64,000 nt of DNA from Magnaporthiopsis rhizophila (Eukaryota > Ascomycota > Sordariomycetes > Magnaporthales > Magnaporthaceae), in NCBI GenBank assembly GCA_003049465.1, contig PYSS01000045.1, positions 124,001-188,000 on the forward strand, given 5' to 3'. Both the position numbers and the translations under genes were made by a program. Shown here one piece after another: positions 54,112 through 64,000 of the stretch; within the stretch, counting starts at the first letter, position 1; each line of letters begins with the position of its first letter. Below the pieces are notes generated by a model. The model was given only the letters and a program-made list of their open reading frames with translations, had not been told where the DNA came from and ran no database searches.

Positions 54112-54800
54112 ATGATGCCAAATCCCAACAATATCAACGCACTACTGCCATCTCCCGCAACCGAAGGCGCGAGCAGCAGCAGTATCACCGCCGCCGCCGC
54201 GGGCAACGGGGTCGACGAGAAGCCGCGCCTGACGGAGGAAGAGAAGAAGCAGAACCACATCGCTTCCGGTGCGTCCCTTCCCTGCCCGTCTCTCCCTCCA
54301 TTGCATTTGCTCTGCCGTGCACTTCCTTCCTTCGGCTTCCCTGCCGTGTGCCTCCTTTTTTCCCTCTTCACCTGCTATTGCGTTTCGGTGCGTACTGACC
54401 CACGAAACGTGCCAAATCGGCAAATACAGAACAAAAGCGCCGTCAAGCCATCCGCGAAGGCTTCGACCGCCTGACCGAACTCGTCCCGGGGCTCGAGGGC
54501 CAGGGCCGCTCCGAAGGCATCGTCCTGAAGAGGACGGTGGACTTTATGCGCGATCAGCTGGAGGAGCGGCGCCGGCTGGTGCAGGCGATCGAGGAAAGAG
54601 GAGGACACGTGGACGACTCTGTCAAGAAGTACGACGACCGACCCCTTGGGAGGAAACATGTTTCTTGCTGGAAAATAAGCCGGCAGCTACCAACGTCTTG
54701 CCCGGCAAGCGCTATTATCTCGGGCTAACTTGTCATCATCACCATCATCGACAGGCCACTACTACAATATGCGATAAACACCCAACATAAGCTCCGGTGA
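54112..54800 (+). CDS. Small bHLH transcription factor (INO4-like)
   Basis: Exons 54112-54268, 54430-54628 and 54755-54800 give 133 residues. A Myc-type basic helix-loop-helix lies at about residues 47-105. The first splice restores NHIASEQKRRQAIREGF, with the His-Glu-Arg arrangement that reads CANNTG E-boxes; helix 2 is SEGIVLKRTVDFMRDQL followed by EERRRLVQAIEERGG. The small size and lack of other domains resemble yeast Ino4, a partner protein for phospholipid genes, but orthology is inference. The last intron is less certain: donor GTACGA, CTAAC branch site, acceptor CAG; it gives the C-terminus VKKPLLQYAINTQHKLR. Without it the frame would end at 54728 with a Cys-rich tail that looks less natural. 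Confidence 0.82.
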
Positions 54801-55161
54801 AGCATTTGGTGGAAACGGATCTACGGCCCGACTCGAAATCCGAGCAAAATCTACGGCCATCGTCCGAAACAACTCGGAGGCCCACGAGCCAGCTTGGCGA
54901 GACCTCGTGGAATAGGCTTCGGCTTCGGATATATCAGGCAGCAGCCCTCCATGCCGGAGCCAAGTGACTTCAACAGGCGGGTCACCAACGGCAATGCAAG
55001 ATCGCCGCGGTTGCCCCAGGAGGGACTCTCGCCTGCAGGCCCTCTTACGCCAGTGCAAAACCAGAAACACATGGGCAATGTGGTGTGGCGTTGCTAGGAA
55101 GGAAGCGTCGAGCGCCGTTACGCTTGATACGGGAGGGGGAGGTCAACCGCTGCCGGCTTGG
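54801..55161. other. Convergent spacer bHLH / MST1
   Basis: This holds the 3' flanks of two facing genes. No gene or repeat was recognised. Confidence 0.5.
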
Positions 55162-56736
55162 CTATTCATACGAGTCTACTGTATGCCTGAGCATCTGGCA
55201 CAAGGCTGCTGTCTCTAGTTTCAGTGGCCTGTTGCCCTGGGGCTTGGCCAGGGACGACCCGTCAGGGAGCAACGGGATGGGCATGCCCGAGACGTCGACG
55301 GGCAGCACGTCTGAGTCGACTTCTTGCGCCCCGACCGTAATTATAGCACCGTAACCCTTGGACCTGGCCTCCCTGACCTTGAGCCCAATCGATCGTGCGC
55401 TATCGTCAATGTCTACGGCAAGCTGTGATGCCGCCGCCGTTGTACCTGCCAGCTGCTGCGGTGGCGACGTCTCGTTCTTCTGCTGATCACCACCCTGACC
55501 AAGCAGCTGGGCTTTGACAGCACGCGCCCGATCGACCACGGGTAGGGTGTCGTTGACCGTGATGATCATGACCTGGCGAGGATTCAGCCAGAAGGGGTAT
55601 TTGCCGTTGTAGTGCTCGATCAGGAGCGCCATTAGCCTCTCCACGGAGCCTAGCACAGCGCGATGTATGAGCACGGGCCGCGATGGCCCCGATGTCGTCG
55701 CGGCATCGTCGTCGGGTGTTTGGTACTCGAGATCGAAGCGCTTGGGCAGCTGGAAGTCGAGCTGGACCGTGGCTGTCTGGTGCTCCTTGCCGTCGGAGTC
55801 GCGTAGGATGATATCGATCTTGGGACCATAGAAGGCGCCGTCGCCGGGGCTGAGGGTCCAGGGCTGGCCCAGGCTGTCGAGGGCCTGGCGCAGCGCCGTC
55901 TCGGCCTGGTCCCACTCTTCGATCTCGCCGATGAAGTGGTCGTCGGGCCGGGTGGACAGGACCAGCCGGTAATCGCCCAGCTTGAGGATGGCATAGGTCT
56001 CCTTCACGAACTCGAGCGTGCGCCTGATCTCGTCCTCGATCTGGGACGGGCGGCAAAAGATATGGCCGTCGTCCTGGTGGAAGCGGCGGACGCGGGTCAG
56101 GCCGCTCAGGGCGCCCGAGATCTCGTTGCGGTGCAGCGGGCTGAAGTCGGCGTAGCGGATGGGCAGGTCGCGGTAGCTGCGGCGCTGGGACGCAAAAATG
56201 AGGCAGTGGCCCGGACAGTTCATGGGCTTCAGGCCGTACTCGTCGGCCTCGCTGCCGCTGCTGCCGGCTGCGGGGTCTTGGGCGTTGAGCGCATTGCTGT
56301 CGGCGCGGGACGGCGACGTGCTCGTCACGGTAAACATGTCGTCGGAGTAGTTCTCGAGGTGGCCCGACTTGGCCCACAGGGCCTTCTTGTAGATGGTGGG
56401 GGTGAGAACCTCCTCGAAGCCGTAGTGAACATACTGGCGGCGCAGGAACTCGACGAGGCGGTTGAAGATGCGTGTGCCATTGGGGAGGAAGATGGGCGAG
56501 CCGGGGCTGTAGATCGAGGATGTGAAGAGCTCCTGCCTGACACCCAGCGTCCGGTGGTCGGGGGCTTCCGTCGTGAAGGGGGCGGGCGTTGTGTCGGCGG
56601 TTGGTGCGTGAGAGGCGCAGAACCTGAGGGGTATTCGGCTGGGCGGCGCTGTATTTGCGATTGGCCGAAGGCAGGAGTAGCGAGGGTAGGTGGACACCAG
56701 GATGCGTCTTCTGGAAGCCCTTATTAATGGCAACAT
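55162..56736 (-). CDS. MST1: Mitochondrial threonyl-tRNA synthetase
   Basis: A single exon of 524 residues from the ATG at 56736. It charges mitochondrial tRNA-Thr. The N-terminus MLPLIRASRRRILVSTYPRY is rich in Arg/Ser with no acids, as in a mitochondrial presequence. The class II core is complete: motif 1 region (GTRIFNRLVEFLRRQYVHYG), the zinc-site Cys in LKPMNCPGHC, motif 2 RNEISGALSGLTRVRRFHQD and motif 3 VLIHRAVLGSVERL. A C-terminal anticodon-binding domain follows (about 400-524). The N-terminal TGS and editing domains of cytosolic ThrRS are absent, as expected for the mitochondrial form. An in-frame ATG at 56808 would add 24 residues; the lower start gives the better presequence. An insert of Ser/Ala (TSTSPSRADSNALNAQ) lies before the zinc motif. 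Confidence 0.93.
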   Translation of the reverse strand: MLPLIRASRRRILVSTYPRYSCLRPIANTAPPSRIPLRFCASHAPTADTTPAPFTTEAPDHRTLGVRQELFTSSIYSPGSPIFLPNGTRIFNRLVEFLRRQYVHYGFEEVLTPTIYKKALWAKSGHLENYSDDMFTVTSTSPSRADSNALNAQDPAAGSSGSEADEYGLKPMNCPGHCLIFASQRRSYRDLPIRYADFSPLHRNEISGALSGLTRVRRFHQDDGHIFCRPSQIEDEIRRTLEFVKETYAILKLGDYRLVLSTRPDDHFIGEIEEWDQAETALRQALDSLGQPWTLSPGDGAFYGPKIDIILRDSDGKEHQTATVQLDFQLPKRFDLEYQTPDDDAATTSGPSRPVLIHRAVLGSVERLMALLIEHYNGKYPFWLNPRQVMIITVNDTLPVVDRARAVKAQLLGQGGDQQKNETSPPQQLAGTTAAASQLAVDIDDSARSIGLKVREARSKGYGAIITVGAQEVDSDVLPVDVSGMPIPLLPDGSSLAKPQGNRPLKLETAALCQMLRHTVDSYE

Positions 56737-56821
56737 GGTGCTTTCAAAGCTCGAGCAGATATGGCATGCATGGCCCTCGATGACAAGCCGAGTCTTCGTG
56801 GACCTCATGCAAGCTGGAGGG

Positions 56822-56862
<41 letters not shown>

Positions 56863-56888
56863 NNNNNNNNNNNNNAAGAAAAGGAAAG

Positions 56889-56922
<34 letters not shown>

Positions 56923-57620
56923 AACATTCGGCACAAAGCCATTCAAGCTGATTGCCGGAAACGGACTAGACTGGAAGCTTCAGTGTGGGCCCGAGGTTGC
57001 GCTGAATTGCATGGATAAGCTCATGTGACACCGTCATGACTGTTCGCACGGCTCTGTCACACGCAACCACCACTGCGCTGGACAGTGAGCGAATTCCAGC
57101 GCAGACTCTCGGCGACATCATGACTACTGAACCGCCCAACCACGCCCCTCGGTTCTGTGCGCGTTCGCGGAATGGCTCTTGTTGATAAACAGATAGATAC
57201 CCCTCTAGCCGTCGCCTTCTTTCTGGAATACCACCTATCTTCACAGTGACTCATTCATCTTTGGCTGCCCAGTCGCATTTGCTTGGCTCTAGCACTGAAG
57301 TTGCTTAGCTCCGAATCTCCGGGCACATCAATCCGCGCGTGGACAGACGCGTGCTTCTGCCTTGCGCCGCCAGAACTCCAGTGCTCGCCACTACAAATAG
57401 CTGGTCGAGGAGCCGGCCAGGCACTCAAATCCGTCACGCGTTGTCTCTACTTGTTCATTCCCGATCCCCGCGGCCCCTCTATCGTAACCAGGCCCCGCGC
57501 GTGGCCTATCGACCTCGTGGACTCCCTGAGACAAGCCGTTCCGTCATCGGACCCTGTCTTGAGGATATCGAGCGTCGTCCGGCCTCAACATCTCTCAATC
57601 AGGGACTTCGAGTCGGCGAC
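56737..57620. other. Divergent promoter region with poly-A and gap
   Basis: Between MST1 and the membrane protein gene. It contains A39 (56822-56860), CC, thirteen N bases, then a short purine stretch and A32 (56889-56920). The frame of the right-hand gene is open for about 94 codons before its ATG, but without an ATG. Confidence 0.5.
56863..56875. other. Sequencing gap of 13 N inside poly-A
   Basis: Thirteen undetermined bases flanked by two long A runs. The gap most likely reflects homopolymer sequencing failure, so both its size and the flanking run lengths are unreliable. It lies about 130 bases upstream of the MST1 start and could remove promoter sequence. Confidence 0.97.
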
Positions 57621-59357
57621 ATGTCCACTCACCGAAAACCTGAGGTCCCCTTCGAGAGTTCTTGGCGCATGGTTGAGGGCGAGCACGATAGCTTTGATAC
57701 GTCGATAGTCCCAGACGACGAGGACGTCTTCCTCTCTAGCGAGCCGTCCCAGCTTTCCTCCGGTTCTGCCGGACTAAGCTTTGGCAACTCCCAAGACGAC
57801 AACCTACAGAACTTTGTGAGCAAGGCTGAGGACGAGCAGGTCATTCTCCGAACGCCTTTCAGCCCCTCAGTGCCACCGTCCGTCAGGAACGCCTCGACGG
57901 GCGGGCTTAAGCAGCCCCGCTCCCCAGATCCCGAGTTCTACATGCCCACAGTCTCCGTTGATAGCTCCCGTCGAGGGAGCTCCAGGTCGACGGCGACGAT
58001 CCGGCCAGGCGATGGACGCTCGTTGCGACAAAGGCAGCCGTTGAGCGACATCAGTCCGAAGAAAGCTCGACCAAGGGCCCGAGAGAGTGTCCGCCCAGAT
58101 TCTGGGGCTGACGAGTCGAATTTGGGCGGTCGGCTTGCTAGCTCCGCACCGGCTGCCGTATCCGGCGTGGTTGGCTGGACTCTCGGCGTTGTCGGACAGG
58201 CGTTTCGATATCTACAGAAGCCTCTGGCCGTCGTCCTGGCCATCTACCTATTCTTCGGTGGCCTCATCATCGCGCAAAACATGGCAACAAAATCCATCAT
58301 GACGTCGCTGTCCCCGATATGCCGCATCCCCGGCATGTCATGGCTGAACCTGCCTTTTTGCCCAAATATCATCCCGAGGGGGGCTGGCAAGGACGGACCT
58401 GGCACAGGACCGCTCGAGTTTGAAGGCCTGATGAACATCCAGGACCGGTTCGAAGAGGTGCTCGAGAAGAGCGCGCAGGGAGTCGATCTTCCCATGGAGA
58501 TGAGGCGGACCGAGATGGCAGTCCGTGACCTGCGCACCATGGTCCGGTACAGCAACCTGCAGAGCAAGGAGGAGCTCCTGCTCGAGTTCGACGGCTTTAT
58601 TAAGACGGCCGGGGCCACGTGCAGCGACCTCACGCGCTTCAACACACGCGTCGGCTCAGCGATCGACTCGGTTATTAGCATCAACCGGTGGACGTCGCGA
58701 TACATCAGCAGCCTGACGACAGAGAAAGAGTCGCAGGGGTGGGTGGCTGACGTGGCGGCGTGGGCGCTGGCGCCGTTCCAGCCCGTCGTGCTCTCGGAGC
58801 AGGTGATCATGCAGCAGTACGTGGAGCACACGGCGCTGGTGTCGGACAAGATCGCGAGCCTCGTTGTGGAGGCGGAGGCGGTGCTGCGGACGCTGGCGCG
58901 GGCCGACGACCACCTGGGCGCCATCTACGACTTTGTGACGCGCACGCAGAGGTCGGTGCAGTCGCGCAAGGGCGAAATCCTCTGGACGCTCTGGACGCTG
59001 GTTGGGGTCAACAGCCAGCCGATCCACAACCTCAACGAGCAGCTGTCGCTGCTGCGGACGGTGGACGGGCAGCGGGCGTCGGCGGTGCAGCAGGTCTCGG
59101 ACCTCGTGCTGGAGCTCCTGAGCATCCAGGCCGAGCTCGGCGACCTGCGCGACCGCGTGGCCAACCCGGAGCTTGCGCAGTCGAGCAGCGGCGGCCGCAA
59201 CGTGCCGCTCAGCGTGCACATCGAGACCATCAACCGCGGCGTCGAGCGGCTCGAGCAGGCTCGGGACCGGATCCGGAGCATCGAGGACGACAAGATCAGG
59301 CAGGTGTTGGCGAGGGGTCAGCAGCTGGGAGACGGAAACATGATAGAATCTGCGTGA
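57621..59357 (+). CDS. Single-pass membrane protein, possible nuclear envelope protein
   Basis: A single exon of 578 residues from the first in-frame ATG. The N-terminal ~175 residues are disordered and Ser/Pro rich, with a basic patch RQRQPLSDISPKKARPRARE that could serve as a nuclear localisation signal. A hydrophobic membrane segment PLAVVLAIYLFFGGLIIAQN lies at about 201-220, with a weaker one just before it (AAVSGVVGWTLGVVG). The C-terminal ~350 residues contain several Cys early on (SPICRIPG, LPFCPN, ATCSDL), then mainly helical sequence with EEVLEKSAQGVDL and VHIETINRGVERLEQARDRI, likely coiled coil. This order (basic nucleoplasmic-type tail, one span, lumenal helices) resembles inner-nuclear-membrane proteins, but I do not recognise the family. 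Confidence 0.82.
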   Translation: MSTHRKPEVPFESSWRMVEGEHDSFDTSIVPDDEDVFLSSEPSQLSSGSAGLSFGNSQDDNLQNFVSKAEDEQVILRTPFSPSVPPSVRNASTGGLKQPRSPDPEFYMPTVSVDSSRRGSSRSTATIRPGDGRSLRQRQPLSDISPKKARPRARESVRPDSGADESNLGGRLASSAPAAVSGVVGWTLGVVGQAFRYLQKPLAVVLAIYLFFGGLIIAQNMATKSIMTSLSPICRIPGMSWLNLPFCPNIIPRGAGKDGPGTGPLEFEGLMNIQDRFEEVLEKSAQGVDLPMEMRRTEMAVRDLRTMVRYSNLQSKEELLLEFDGFIKTAGATCSDLTRFNTRVGSAIDSVISINRWTSRYISSLTTEKESQGWVADVAAWALAPFQPVVLSEQVIMQQYVEHTALVSDKIASLVVEAEAVLRTLARADDHLGAIYDFVTRTQRSVQSRKGEILWTLWTLVGVNSQPIHNLNEQLSLLRTVDGQRASAVQQVSDLVLELLSIQAELGDLRDRVANPELAQSSSGGRNVPLSVHIETINRGVERLEQARDRIRSIEDDKIRQVLARGQQLGDGNMIESA

Positions 59358-60171
59358 GTATGGGTTACGCAGACTGTTGTTTTAATTCATGTCATATTCA
59401 TTTGTCGGGGGTTTTTTTTTATTATTTACAATTTTTTTCTTCTTTTTTTTTACTCTAGCCCATCACTTTATTGGGTAACTTGAGAATCCCGGGATGGCAA
59501 AGTAGATTAAGGCACCTAGACTCTGCCCAGACAAGAAGGACTTGGATCTGGCGTTAAGGTTGGATAAAGGAGAGATGACGTCGCAACATCCAATCGTGTT
59601 TGTCGTATTTTTTTATTTCATGTTTTTTCCTTATCGGCCCCATGCCAGCCTGTCCACCTAGAAATACCCCACGGGATGGAATGCCAATGCATGACCACCA
59701 GTCGGTTTGTGTCGCTCTACTCAGGTACTGGCGGTAGGCGATTCGGCGACCAACATCAACTACCATCCCGGCGAACACTCCATCATCATCACGAACAGAA
59801 GCATCTCATTGGTCTACAGATCAGGCGAACTCAGTGTGCCATCGGTCGAACCGTATCGGGCAACATTTAACGTTTATGATCCCGGAAAGGGTACGGCATA
59901 GATGGCGAAGGCCGACGCGCCACCCGGCGGCATGCCCTAACCGATATCTCGCCTGTGAAGATAAGAGACCAGTGGTCCAGATGGCTTTTTTGGGGCATAA
60001 TTTCCCCGTCGCCTGTTCCAAGGTGGACTAGCCGACCCCGTTGTAGGGCGGACCGAAGCGGAGGTACCGTAGTGGTGGTTTGTTTTATTCCTGCATTTCC
60101 TCAATTGATCACATTGGCGAAGGAGAAGGAAGGAACAGCTTGATGCGTCCTCGCCCAGACCCAGCCAAAAG
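59358..60171. other. Intergenic region upstream of urease
   Basis: A tandem spacer: T-rich 3' flank of the membrane protein gene (about 59410-59455) and the urease promoter. Short open frames between 59.67 and 60.1 kb have no coding-like features. No GATA-factor site cluster was assessed rigorously. Confidence 0.45.
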
Positions 60172-61829
60172 ATGCTTCTTGTTCCCAAAGAGGTCAGCAC
60201 TGCATCCCCACCTGTCATTGGCTGGACTAACTGACCAGGGCCCGCTCCAACCCCAACCTGACACAGCTCGACAAGCTCGCCATCTCGCAGCTGGGTCTGC
60301 TCGCCCAGCGTCGCCTGGCCCGGGGCGTCAAGCTCAACCACAGCGAGGCCACAGCCCTGATCGCCAACAACCTGCAGGAGCTGATCCGCGATGGCCGCCA
60401 TACGGTTGCCGACCTGATGGCCCTGGGCAGCACCATGCTGGGCCGCCGCCACGTGCAGCCGTCGGTGTGCGCAACGCTTCACGAGATCCAGGTCGAGGGC
60501 ACCTTTCCCAGTGGCACCTACCTCGTGACTGTGCACGACCCCATCAGCACCGAGGACGGCGACCTGGCCCGCGCCCTGTACGGCTCCTTCCTGCCCCTGC
60601 CGGATCAGTCCCTGTTCCCTATCGCGGACCCGGCCGAGTTCGATCCGGAGCGGAGGCCCGGCGCCGTGGTCGTCGTCCGATCCCGCGTCGGCGGCCCCGA
60701 CGCCGACGACGCCATCGCGCTGAACAGGGGCCGCCGCCGCATGCGCCTTCGTGTCGTCAGCCGCGGTGACCGGCCCATCCAGATCGGCAGCCACTACCAC
60801 TTTGTCGAGGCGAACGCGCAGCTCGAGTTCGACCGCGCCGCCGCCTACGGCTTCCGCCTAGACATCGCCGCCGGCACCTCGGTCCGCTTCGAGCCGGGCG
60901 ACGCCAGGACCGTCACGCTCGTCGAGATCGGGGGCGCAAAGGTCATCCGCGGCGGCAACGGCCTCTTGAGCGGCGTCGTGGACCGCTCGCGCGTCGACGA
61001 GCTCGTCGCCACGCTGAAACGCGAGGGGTTCGCCCACGCCCCTGCGACGGGCGGCCTCGGCGTCGCCAGCCTGGACTTGCCCGGCTTCACGCTCGACCGC
61101 GCCGCCTACGCCGCCATGTTCGGCCCGACCACGGGCGACCGGGTGCGGCTGGGCAGCACCGACCTCTGGATCAAGGTCGAGCGCGACCTGACCGTGTACG
61201 GGGACGAGTGCAAGTTTGGCGGCGGCAAGACGCTACGCGAGGGCATGGGCCAGGCGTCGGGTAGGTCCGACGACGAGTCGCTCGACCTGGTCGTCACCAA
61301 CGCGCTCATCCTCGACTATACGGGCATCTACAAGGCCGACATCGGCGTCAAGAAGGGCATGATCGTCGCCATCGGCAAGGCGGGGAACCCGGACGTCATG
61401 GACGGTGTCACACCGGGCATGATCGTAGGAAGCTGCACCGACGTCATCGCCGGTGAGGGCAAGATCATCACAGCCGGCGGCATCGACACGCACATCCACT
61501 TCATCTGCCCGCAGCAGGCTGACGAGTCTCTCGCCGCCGGTATAACGACGTATCTGGGCGGCGGGACTGGCCCCAGGTGTGTGTGCGCTCCGTGCTTTCT
61601 CATCCCTTGTTTTTGACATGTGTATCCTTCCCCACCTCCTCCCGCTGACGCTCTCTGCGTTTTGTGATAAAGCGCCGGCACCAACGCAACAACATGCACC
61701 CCCGGCAAGCACCTCATGCGGCAGATGCTGCAGGCCTGCGATTCGCTGCCCGTCAACGTGGGCATCACGGGTAAGGGCAACGACAGCGGCACTGTGGGGC
61801 TGCGTGAGATGGTCCTGGCGGGCGCGTGT

Positions 61830-61861
<32 letters not shown>

Positions 61862-62885
61862 GCCGGCGGCCATCGACGCCTGCCTGACCGTGTGCGACGA
61901 GTACGACGTGCAGTGCATGATCCACACCGACACGCTCAACGAGTCCGGCTTCGTCGAGTCCACCGTCGCTGCCTTCAAGGGCCGCACCATCCACACGTAC
62001 CACACCGAGGGTGCCGGCGGCGGCCACGCGCCCGACATCATCTCGGTCGTCGAGCACGCGCACGTGCTGCCGTCGAGCACGAACCCGACGCGGCCCTTCA
62101 CGCGCAACACGCTCGACGAGCACCTCGACATGCTCATGGTGTGCCACCACCTGTCGCGCAACATACCCGAGGACGTGGCCTTTGCCGAGTCCCGCATCCG
62201 CGCCGAGACCATCGCGGCCGAGGACGTGCTGCACGACCTGGGCGCCATCTCCATGATGAGCTCCGACTCACAGGCCATGGGCCGGCCCGGCGAGGTCATC
62301 GTACGCACCTGGAACACGGCACACAAGAACAAACTCCAACGTGGGCCTTTGCCCGAGGACGAAGGCACGGGCGCCGACAACTTCCGCGCCAAGCGCTACG
62401 TCTCAAAATACACCATCAACCCGGCGCTGGCACAAGGCATGTCTCACCTGGTCGGGAGCGTCGAGCCGGGCAAGCTGGCCGACCTCGTCGTCTGGGACCC
62501 GGCCTGGTTCGGCACCAAGCCGAGCCTGGTGCTCAAGTCCGGCCTCATCGCCTGCGCCATGATGGGGGACCCCAACGGCTCCATCCCGACCATCCAGCCC
62601 GTCGTGGCGCGCCCCATGTTCGCGGCCCGCGTGCCCGAGTCGTCGGTGCTCTTCGTCAGCGCCGCGTCGGTCGAGCACGGCATCGCGCAGGCGTACGGCC
62701 TCCGCAAGCGCGTCGAGCCCGTCCGCGGCTGCAGGACCGTGTCCAAGCGCGACATGCGCTTCAACGACGCCATGCCGCGCATGCGCGTCGACCCGGAGTC
62801 GTACCTGGTCGAGGCCGACGGCGTCGTCTGCGCCGCGGCCCCTAGCGCCGAGCTGCCTCTTACGCAGCAGTTTTATGTTTACTAG
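60172..62885 (+). CDS. Urease (nickel-dependent)
   Basis: Exons 60172-60192, 60267-61576 and 61673-62885 give 847 residues, close to the usual ~840 for the single-chain eukaryotic enzyme that fuses the gamma, beta and alpha subunits of bacteria. It hydrolyses urea to ammonia and carbamate. The 21-base first exon encodes MLLVPKE and joins to LDKLAISQLGLLAQRRLARG. This needs the acceptor at 60265-60266; a nearer AG at 60237-60238 gives the wrong frame. Alpha-domain catalytic motifs are intact: HIHFICPQQ, the carbamylated Lys in GLKLHEDWG, MIHTDTLNE, TYHTEGAGGGH, the flap CHHLSRNIPEDVAFAE and the Asp in MSSDSQAMGR. The second join gives GGGTGPSAGTNATTCTPG, the expected family block. Accessory (UreD/F/G) genes are not in the window. 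Confidence 0.97.
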
Positions 62886-63731
62886 ATGTTTTCTTTTCTT
62901 TTACTCTCTCTATATACAAGTCCGGGATGGATTACTCGGGCCAGCTGTGTTGATAGCACACCCCCCAAGTTTGGATACCTAGGTAGGGCCGCAAGCCGCA
63001 CAAGATAGATGAATCCTGGTCACAATGTCAATAGTAAAAACGATACTTTCAATAAGAAACACGCAAAACTTCATCGCAAAAGCTCACCTTCCAGATAATT
63101 CTTCACAAAACCAGACACTTTGTTTGTTTTTTTTTTTTTTTTTTTTTTTTTTTTGTAAAGTCGGAGCCGATTTTGTGGTTGCCCTGGCCGTCTCCAACAT
63201 CACGCATCTCACCATCGTCCATCCCATATATAAACGCCCATCCCACCAAGAGTATAGAGATTTGCTATCAGACACAGCCGTCATGATGTTTCATACAGTA
63301 CGTTGTTTCGAATAAGGTCCAAGAGAGACAAGAAAAAAACCACCGTGAAGAAAACCGCCCAGGTAGAAGTAGGGTAGTAGATAATCCCGACATATCAGCC
63401 CCTCCCCAGCCCTTGTGCCATCCCAGAAGTTGACGCCGGAACGCCCACCCAAGCAGCCAGGAGTCCGAAGGGAAAAAGTGAGGCAAGTGTTGCTTGGGGA
63501 GGTTGAGTGTAGTACCTAGGTAGGTAGGTAGATAACCAAAGCCGCCGCCATAAACAAACCAAAGAAGGAAAAACACAGCATGGGCAGGAGTAAAAAGACT
63601 CGCGCGCGCGCAACTGAGGTATCATAAAGAATTCGACTGGCTTCGCGTTGTTTTGCTTTGGATTTTTGTGTTTGCTGTGCTCATTGGTCGAAAAGAGCAG
63701 GATCAATGTTCTCAAGCTCAGCATCAGCCGC
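62886..63731. other. Convergent intergenic region right of urease
   Basis: The 3' flanks of urease and the right-edge gene. It holds two copies of the TACCTAGGTAGG motif (62976-62988 and 63513-63524) and a T26 run (63129-63154). No gene was recognised. Confidence 0.5.
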
Positions 63732-64000
63732 CTAGCCTGACTTGGCCTTCTTGGTGCGGCCCGACTTCTTTGGCTCGGGCTCGGGCTTCTCCTCGGCGGC
63801 CTTGGACTGCCGCTTGCGCTTCTTGGTTGTGCTCTCGCTTGGTGCCGGCGTGGGAGGCTCGGCGGGCGTCGAGGCGGCTGCGCTCTTACGCTTGCCGGCC
63901 GCGCCCTTCTTGGTCGACTTGGGCGTCTTGGCCACGGGTGGGCTCTCGGGCGCGACCTCCTCCTCTTCCTCCTCCTCGGGCTCCTCCACAACGGCGCCCT
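63732..64000 (-). CDS. 3' end of Lys/Glu-rich nuclear-type protein (partial)
   Basis: A minus-strand frame that enters from beyond the right edge and ends at TAG (63734-63732), covering the last ~89 codons. The sequence is acidic (VEEPEEEEEEEVAPE), then alternates Pro/Ala with Lys/Arg clusters (KSTKKGAAGKRKSAA, TTKKRKRQSKAAEEK, KKSGRTKKAKSG), including likely nuclear localisation signals. There is no folded domain in this part. The start codon and the functional domains lie outside the window, so the identity is unknown. The frame is open to the edge and no in-window ATG serves as a start. Confidence 0.75.
   Translation of the reverse strand, partial: GAVVEEPEEEEEEEVAPESPPVAKTPKSTKKGAAGKRKSAAASTPAEPPTPAPSESTTKKRKRQSKAAEEKPEPEPKKSGRTKKAKSG

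Noticed and set aside
60230..60240. ACCAG at 60236 as acceptor for the first urease intron
   Set aside because: With a phase 0 first exon it leads to a wrong frame; the CACAG at 60266 gives the conserved MLLVPKELDKL start.
1..64000. CRISPR arrays, bacterial insertion sequences, operons or ribosome binding sites
   Set aside because: The window is eukaryotic with spliceosomal introns; no direct-repeat arrays or transposase genes were seen.

Overview
The window is nuclear DNA of a filamentous ascomycete (Pezizomycotina), most likely a Sordariomycete. Evidence: short spliceosomal introns (57-171 nt) with GT...AG ends and frequent CTAAC/CTGAC-like branch sites, G/C-rich third codon positions, homopolymer-rich intergenic DNA, and Pezizomycotina gene families (PTH11-like rhodopsin-domain receptor, multi-PAS hybrid histidine kinase, trifunctional HIS4). 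The order and species cannot be fixed from sequence alone. No transposon, viral, rRNA or convincing tRNA sequence was seen.

Layout, left to right. 1.2-10 kb: a BRCT protein with CDK-type SPxK repeats and a Wss1-type DNA-protein-crosslink protease. 10.7-20.7 kb: a large PAS/hybrid histidine kinase converging on a membrane-anchored fibronectin III/coiled-coil protein. 21.7-25.5 kb: secreted carboxylesterase and saccharopine dehydrogenase (LYS1). 27.7-33.3 kb: lipin/phosphatidate phosphatase, TAF9 and a NADAR protein. 35.1-40.2 kb: PTH11-like receptor and HIS4. 40.7-47.1 kb: CMC1-like CX9C protein, peroxisomal D-amino-acid oxidase, GH47 alpha-mannosidase and UTP11. 47.5-57 kb: a conserved-looking protein of unknown function, a Maf pyrophosphatase, a small bHLH factor and mitochondrial ThrRS. 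57.6-64 kb: a probable nuclear-envelope protein, urease, and the 3' end of a Lys-rich protein that runs off the right edge.

The genes are mostly housekeeping and do not form an obvious cluster. Loose functional links are amino-acid and nitrogen metabolism (LYS1, HIS4, D-amino-acid oxidase, urease), genome maintenance (BRCT protein, Wss1, NADAR, Maf) and signalling (histidine kinase, receptor). Gene models were built by hand from reading frames, splice motifs and remembered family conservation; exon joins are given for each. I found no clear new multigene system. The most interesting items are two introns whose 3' ends are poly-A runs, a probable inner-nuclear-membrane protein, an orphan coding-like segment near 33.9 kb, several frame-preserving introns or alternative splice sites, and a recurring intergenic TACCTAGGTAGG motif.
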